Source: Burkholderiales bacterium UBA4657 (GTDB lineage: Bacteria; Pseudomonadota; Gammaproteobacteria; Burkholderiales; Burkholderiaceae_E). From it: a DNA stretch of 64,000 nucleotides. The notes beneath the pieces were generated by a model, which was not told the DNA's origin, searched no databases, and saw nothing but the letters and a program-made list of their open reading frames with translations. Made by a program: the position numbers and the translations under genes. Position 1 is the first letter of the stretch; each line of letters starts with the position of its first letter. The stretch is taken from the NCBI GenBank assembly GCA_002405475.1, contig DHLX01000023.1, forward strand, positions 48,136 to 112,135. The letters are read 5' to 3'. Below, piece after piece: positions 63,067 to 64,000 of the stretch.

Positions 63067-63984
63067 TTGGATCATTTGACTGCCATGCAGATTTTTGTGA
63101 AAGTGGCTGAGCTGGGCAGTTTTACCCAGGCGGCCCAAGCGCTCCGTTTACCGAATGCGTCGATATCAACTCGAGTTTCGCAACTGGAAGACCGGCTTGG
63201 GGTCAAACTGTTCGCCCGTACTACCAGGCGGGTGCGGCTGACCAACGATGGTGAGGTCTACCTGCAGACCATCAGACCCTTGTTGGCTGAAATCGATGAA
63301 ATTGAAGACCAACTGAAAGGGCATAGGGGAAAGCCGCGTGGACGCATCCGCGTTGATGTGTCCGCTGCAGCAGGGCGTCATGTAATAGCACCGGCATTAG
63401 CCGATTTTTTGCAGCGCTATCCCGACATTACGGTCGATCTGGGTTGCACTGACCGGCCAGTGGATCTGATTTCCGAGGGCGTGGACTGCGTTATCCGTGG
63501 CGGCAATATCTTTGATGAATTTTTGGTGGCTCGCCGTCTGGGTGAGTATGAGGTAGTCACGTGTGCAGCGCCCAGCTATCTGGCGCGCTTTGGTACCCCG
63601 GTATCACCGCTGATGCTTGAAGGGCATCACGCCGTCAACTTTTTTTCATCCAGAACTGGCAGGGTCATGCCTTTCGATTTCATGGTTGAGGGAGAAATAC
63701 GAACCTGTACGCTGCGGCACCAAGTGGCAACTAACGATGCCGATACCTACATGGCTCTGGCACAGCAGGGCATGGGCATAGCGCAGCTTCCCCGATCACG
63801 GGCGGTCAGAAATTTACTGGACAGTAGAGTTTTGGTGCCAATCCTCGAATCATGGTGTCCAGCCAGTTTTCCAGTTTTTCTGGCCTATCCACGCAACCGT
63901 CATTTGAGTGCCCGAGTTCGTGTTTTTGCAGATTGGGTAGTTGAACTCTATGCAGGGATTTTTGCCGATCTGAAGTTGAAGTAG
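63067..63984 (+). CDS. LysR-family transcriptional regulator
   Basis: A 305-residue LysR protein with a TTG start (DHLTAMQIFVKVAELGSF) preceded by a gggg ribosome site. The helix-turn-helix is QAAQALRLPNASISTRVSQLE; the effector domain spans about residues 90-295. It is divergent from the three-gene redox operon, its likely target. The 3' end is inside the window, so the gene is complete. Confidence 0.92.
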   Translation: MDHLTAMQIFVKVAELGSFTQAAQALRLPNASISTRVSQLEDRLGVKLFARTTRRVRLTNDGEVYLQTIRPLLAEIDEIEDQLKGHRGKPRGRIRVDVSAAAGRHVIAPALADFLQRYPDITVDLGCTDRPVDLISEGVDCVIRGGNIFDEFLVARRLGEYEVVTCAAPSYLARFGTPVSPLMLEGHHAVNFFSSRTGRVMPFDFMVEGEIRTCTLRHQVATNDADTYMALAQQGMGIAQLPRSRAVRNLLDSRVLVPILESWCPASFPVFLAYPRNRHLSARVRVFADWVVELYAGIFADLKLK

Positions 63985-64000
63985 CCCCCAAGTGACGTAC

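Noticed and set aside
1..64000. CRISPR arrays, rRNA genes, insertion-sequence transposases
   Set aside because: No regularly spaced repeats, rRNA-like sequence or transposase-like protein was found.

Overview
The window is chromosomal DNA of a betaproteobacterium. The gene content and order (xerD, xseB-ispA-dxs, yajQ, murB, ppnP, argG/argF/argD, a DUF3579 gene next to rpsT, murJ, hppA, adk, alaS, selO) and the protein sequences resemble Burkholderiales, perhaps an Oxalobacteraceae-like lineage. That placement is inference from gene order and protein style; no rRNA is present to confirm it. Coding density is high, base composition looks moderate, and most genes sit in short tightly packed operons, often with 1-8 bp overlaps.

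Layout. 0-3 kb: a cut-off DUF218 gene, an exported SAM-methyltransferase-like protein and an APC permease. 3-6 kb (minus strand): UPF0114 protein, class I fumarase and glutamate racemase. 6.1-11.5 kb: an acetate-type module of acetyl-CoA synthetase, a small membrane protein, a TPR protein, and a DUF4212 plus sodium:solute symporter pair, closed by a clear terminator. 11.6 kb: tRNA-Ser(GGA). 11.8-15.5 kb: a loose accessory stretch with a DUF1579-like exported protein, an F420-reductase-like gene broken by one in-frame stop, a LysR regulator and about 1.2 kb with little coding. 15.5-21.6 kb: xerD, a Rieske oxygenase and the isoprenoid cluster. 21.7-26.9 kb: a retropepsin-like gene frameshifted in a run of eight G, an amidotransferase, yajQ, murB and a tandem pair of CsgG-like exported proteins. 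26.6-32.3 kb: ppnP, the arginine genes (with an AroQ-gamma-like lipoprotein gene and an exoD gene between them), a DUF3579 gene and rpsT.

32.4-42.4 kb separates rpsT from murJ, which are commonly neighbours in related genomes, and is probably acquired. It carries an AraC regulator, a His-rich exported protein, an AhpD-like protein, a second amidotransferase, and an operon of allophanate hydrolase, a NitT/TauT-type ABC transporter, a GntR regulator and a DadA-like FAD enzyme. A nested palindrome at the start of this operon fits a GntR/FadR-type operator.

44.8-49.7 kb is the most unusual region. Three overlapping minus-strand genes encode a membrane protein, a membrane-domain/TIGR01777-epimerase fusion, and an alpha/beta-hydrolase fused to a PEP-synthase/rifampin-phosphotransferase-like protein. 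They are bounded by exact 24-bp direct repeats, one of which is the 3' end of the neighbouring SDR gene, which suggests insertion at that site. The rest is core: hppA, adk, glpK, alaS, a TusA-family gene, an aspartoacylase-family gene and selO, followed by an accessory redox cluster of three oxidoreductases with a divergent LysR gene.
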